Below, piece by piece: positions 63,312 through 64,000 of a DNA stretch of 64,000 nt. Each line of letters starts with the position of its first letter. Position 1 is the first letter of the stretch. The notes below the pieces were generated by a model that made no database searches, was not told the origin of the DNA, and was given only the letters and a program-made list of their open reading frames with translations. A program made the translations under genes and the position numbers. This DNA comes from Micropterix aruncella (taxonomy: Eukaryota; Arthropoda; Insecta; Lepidoptera; Micropterigidae). The stretch covers positions 41,189,365 through 41,253,364 of the forward strand of contig OX155980.1 of the NCBI GenBank assembly GCA_944548615.1, in the 5' to 3' direction.

Positions 63312-64000
<689 letters not shown>

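Overview
This window is repeat-rich, AT-rich nuclear DNA from an arthropod. A moth or butterfly is the best guess, because the Helitron ends, the RTE retrotransposon fragments with (ATG)n tails and the BEL/Pao and Gypsy proteins all resemble what is common in lepidopteran genomes. I could run no database search. No intact host gene, tRNA, rRNA or CRISPR array is visible. The coding capacity belongs almost entirely to mobile elements.

Layout. 0-4.8 kb holds unannotated DNA, a LINE 3' remnant, one copy of a palindrome-bearing MITE family and a 330-bp (TA)n tract. 4.8-9.85 kb is a (TA)n microsatellite split by two successive Helitron insertions (4971-5804 and 5859-9825); the second is mostly a ~137-bp tandem array with a four-unit higher-order pattern. 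10-12.1 kb has decayed LINE pieces (a CR1/Jockey-like RT on the minus strand and an RTE on the plus strand). 14.1-22.5 kb is an intact BEL/Pao retrotransposon (minus strand, one 1917-aa Gag-Pol ORF, LTRs of 1100 and 1180 bp, CCAAT target duplication) inserted in the 3' end of a LINE. 22.6-23.2 kb is the helicase end of a Helitron. 26.2-27.2 kb is a composite long-TIR form of the MITE family. 29.6-34.7 kb contains LINE remnants, including a nearly complete CR1-like element with broken frames. 35.2-38 kb has a fragment of an unknown repeated insect protein, a MITE copy, the OTU-bearing N-terminal part of a Helentron-type Helitron polyprotein and a 26-bp minisatellite. More MITE copies lie at 38.5, 41.6, 43.4 and 61.3 kb. 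45.7-48.0 kb is an internally deleted Helitron. 49.15-56.4 kb is a very young Gypsy element (883-bp LTRs with no difference I can see, ATTT target duplication, separate gag and pol frames joined by a textbook -1 frameshift site). 57 kb has a TTAA-flanked piggyBac-like MITE inside a LINE remnant. The last 1.5 kb carries long (TA)n tracts around a near-perfect 433-bp palindrome.

How parts work together. Gypsy and BEL each encode their own protease, RT, RNase H and integrase and look capable of retrotransposition. The non-autonomous Helitrons and MITEs would depend on proteins supplied elsewhere in the genome. The most notable items are the Gypsy frameshift signal, the higher-order satellite inside a Helitron, the MITE family with a 40-bp-arm internal palindrome and asymmetric ends, the OTU-Helentron remnant and the terminal palindrome.
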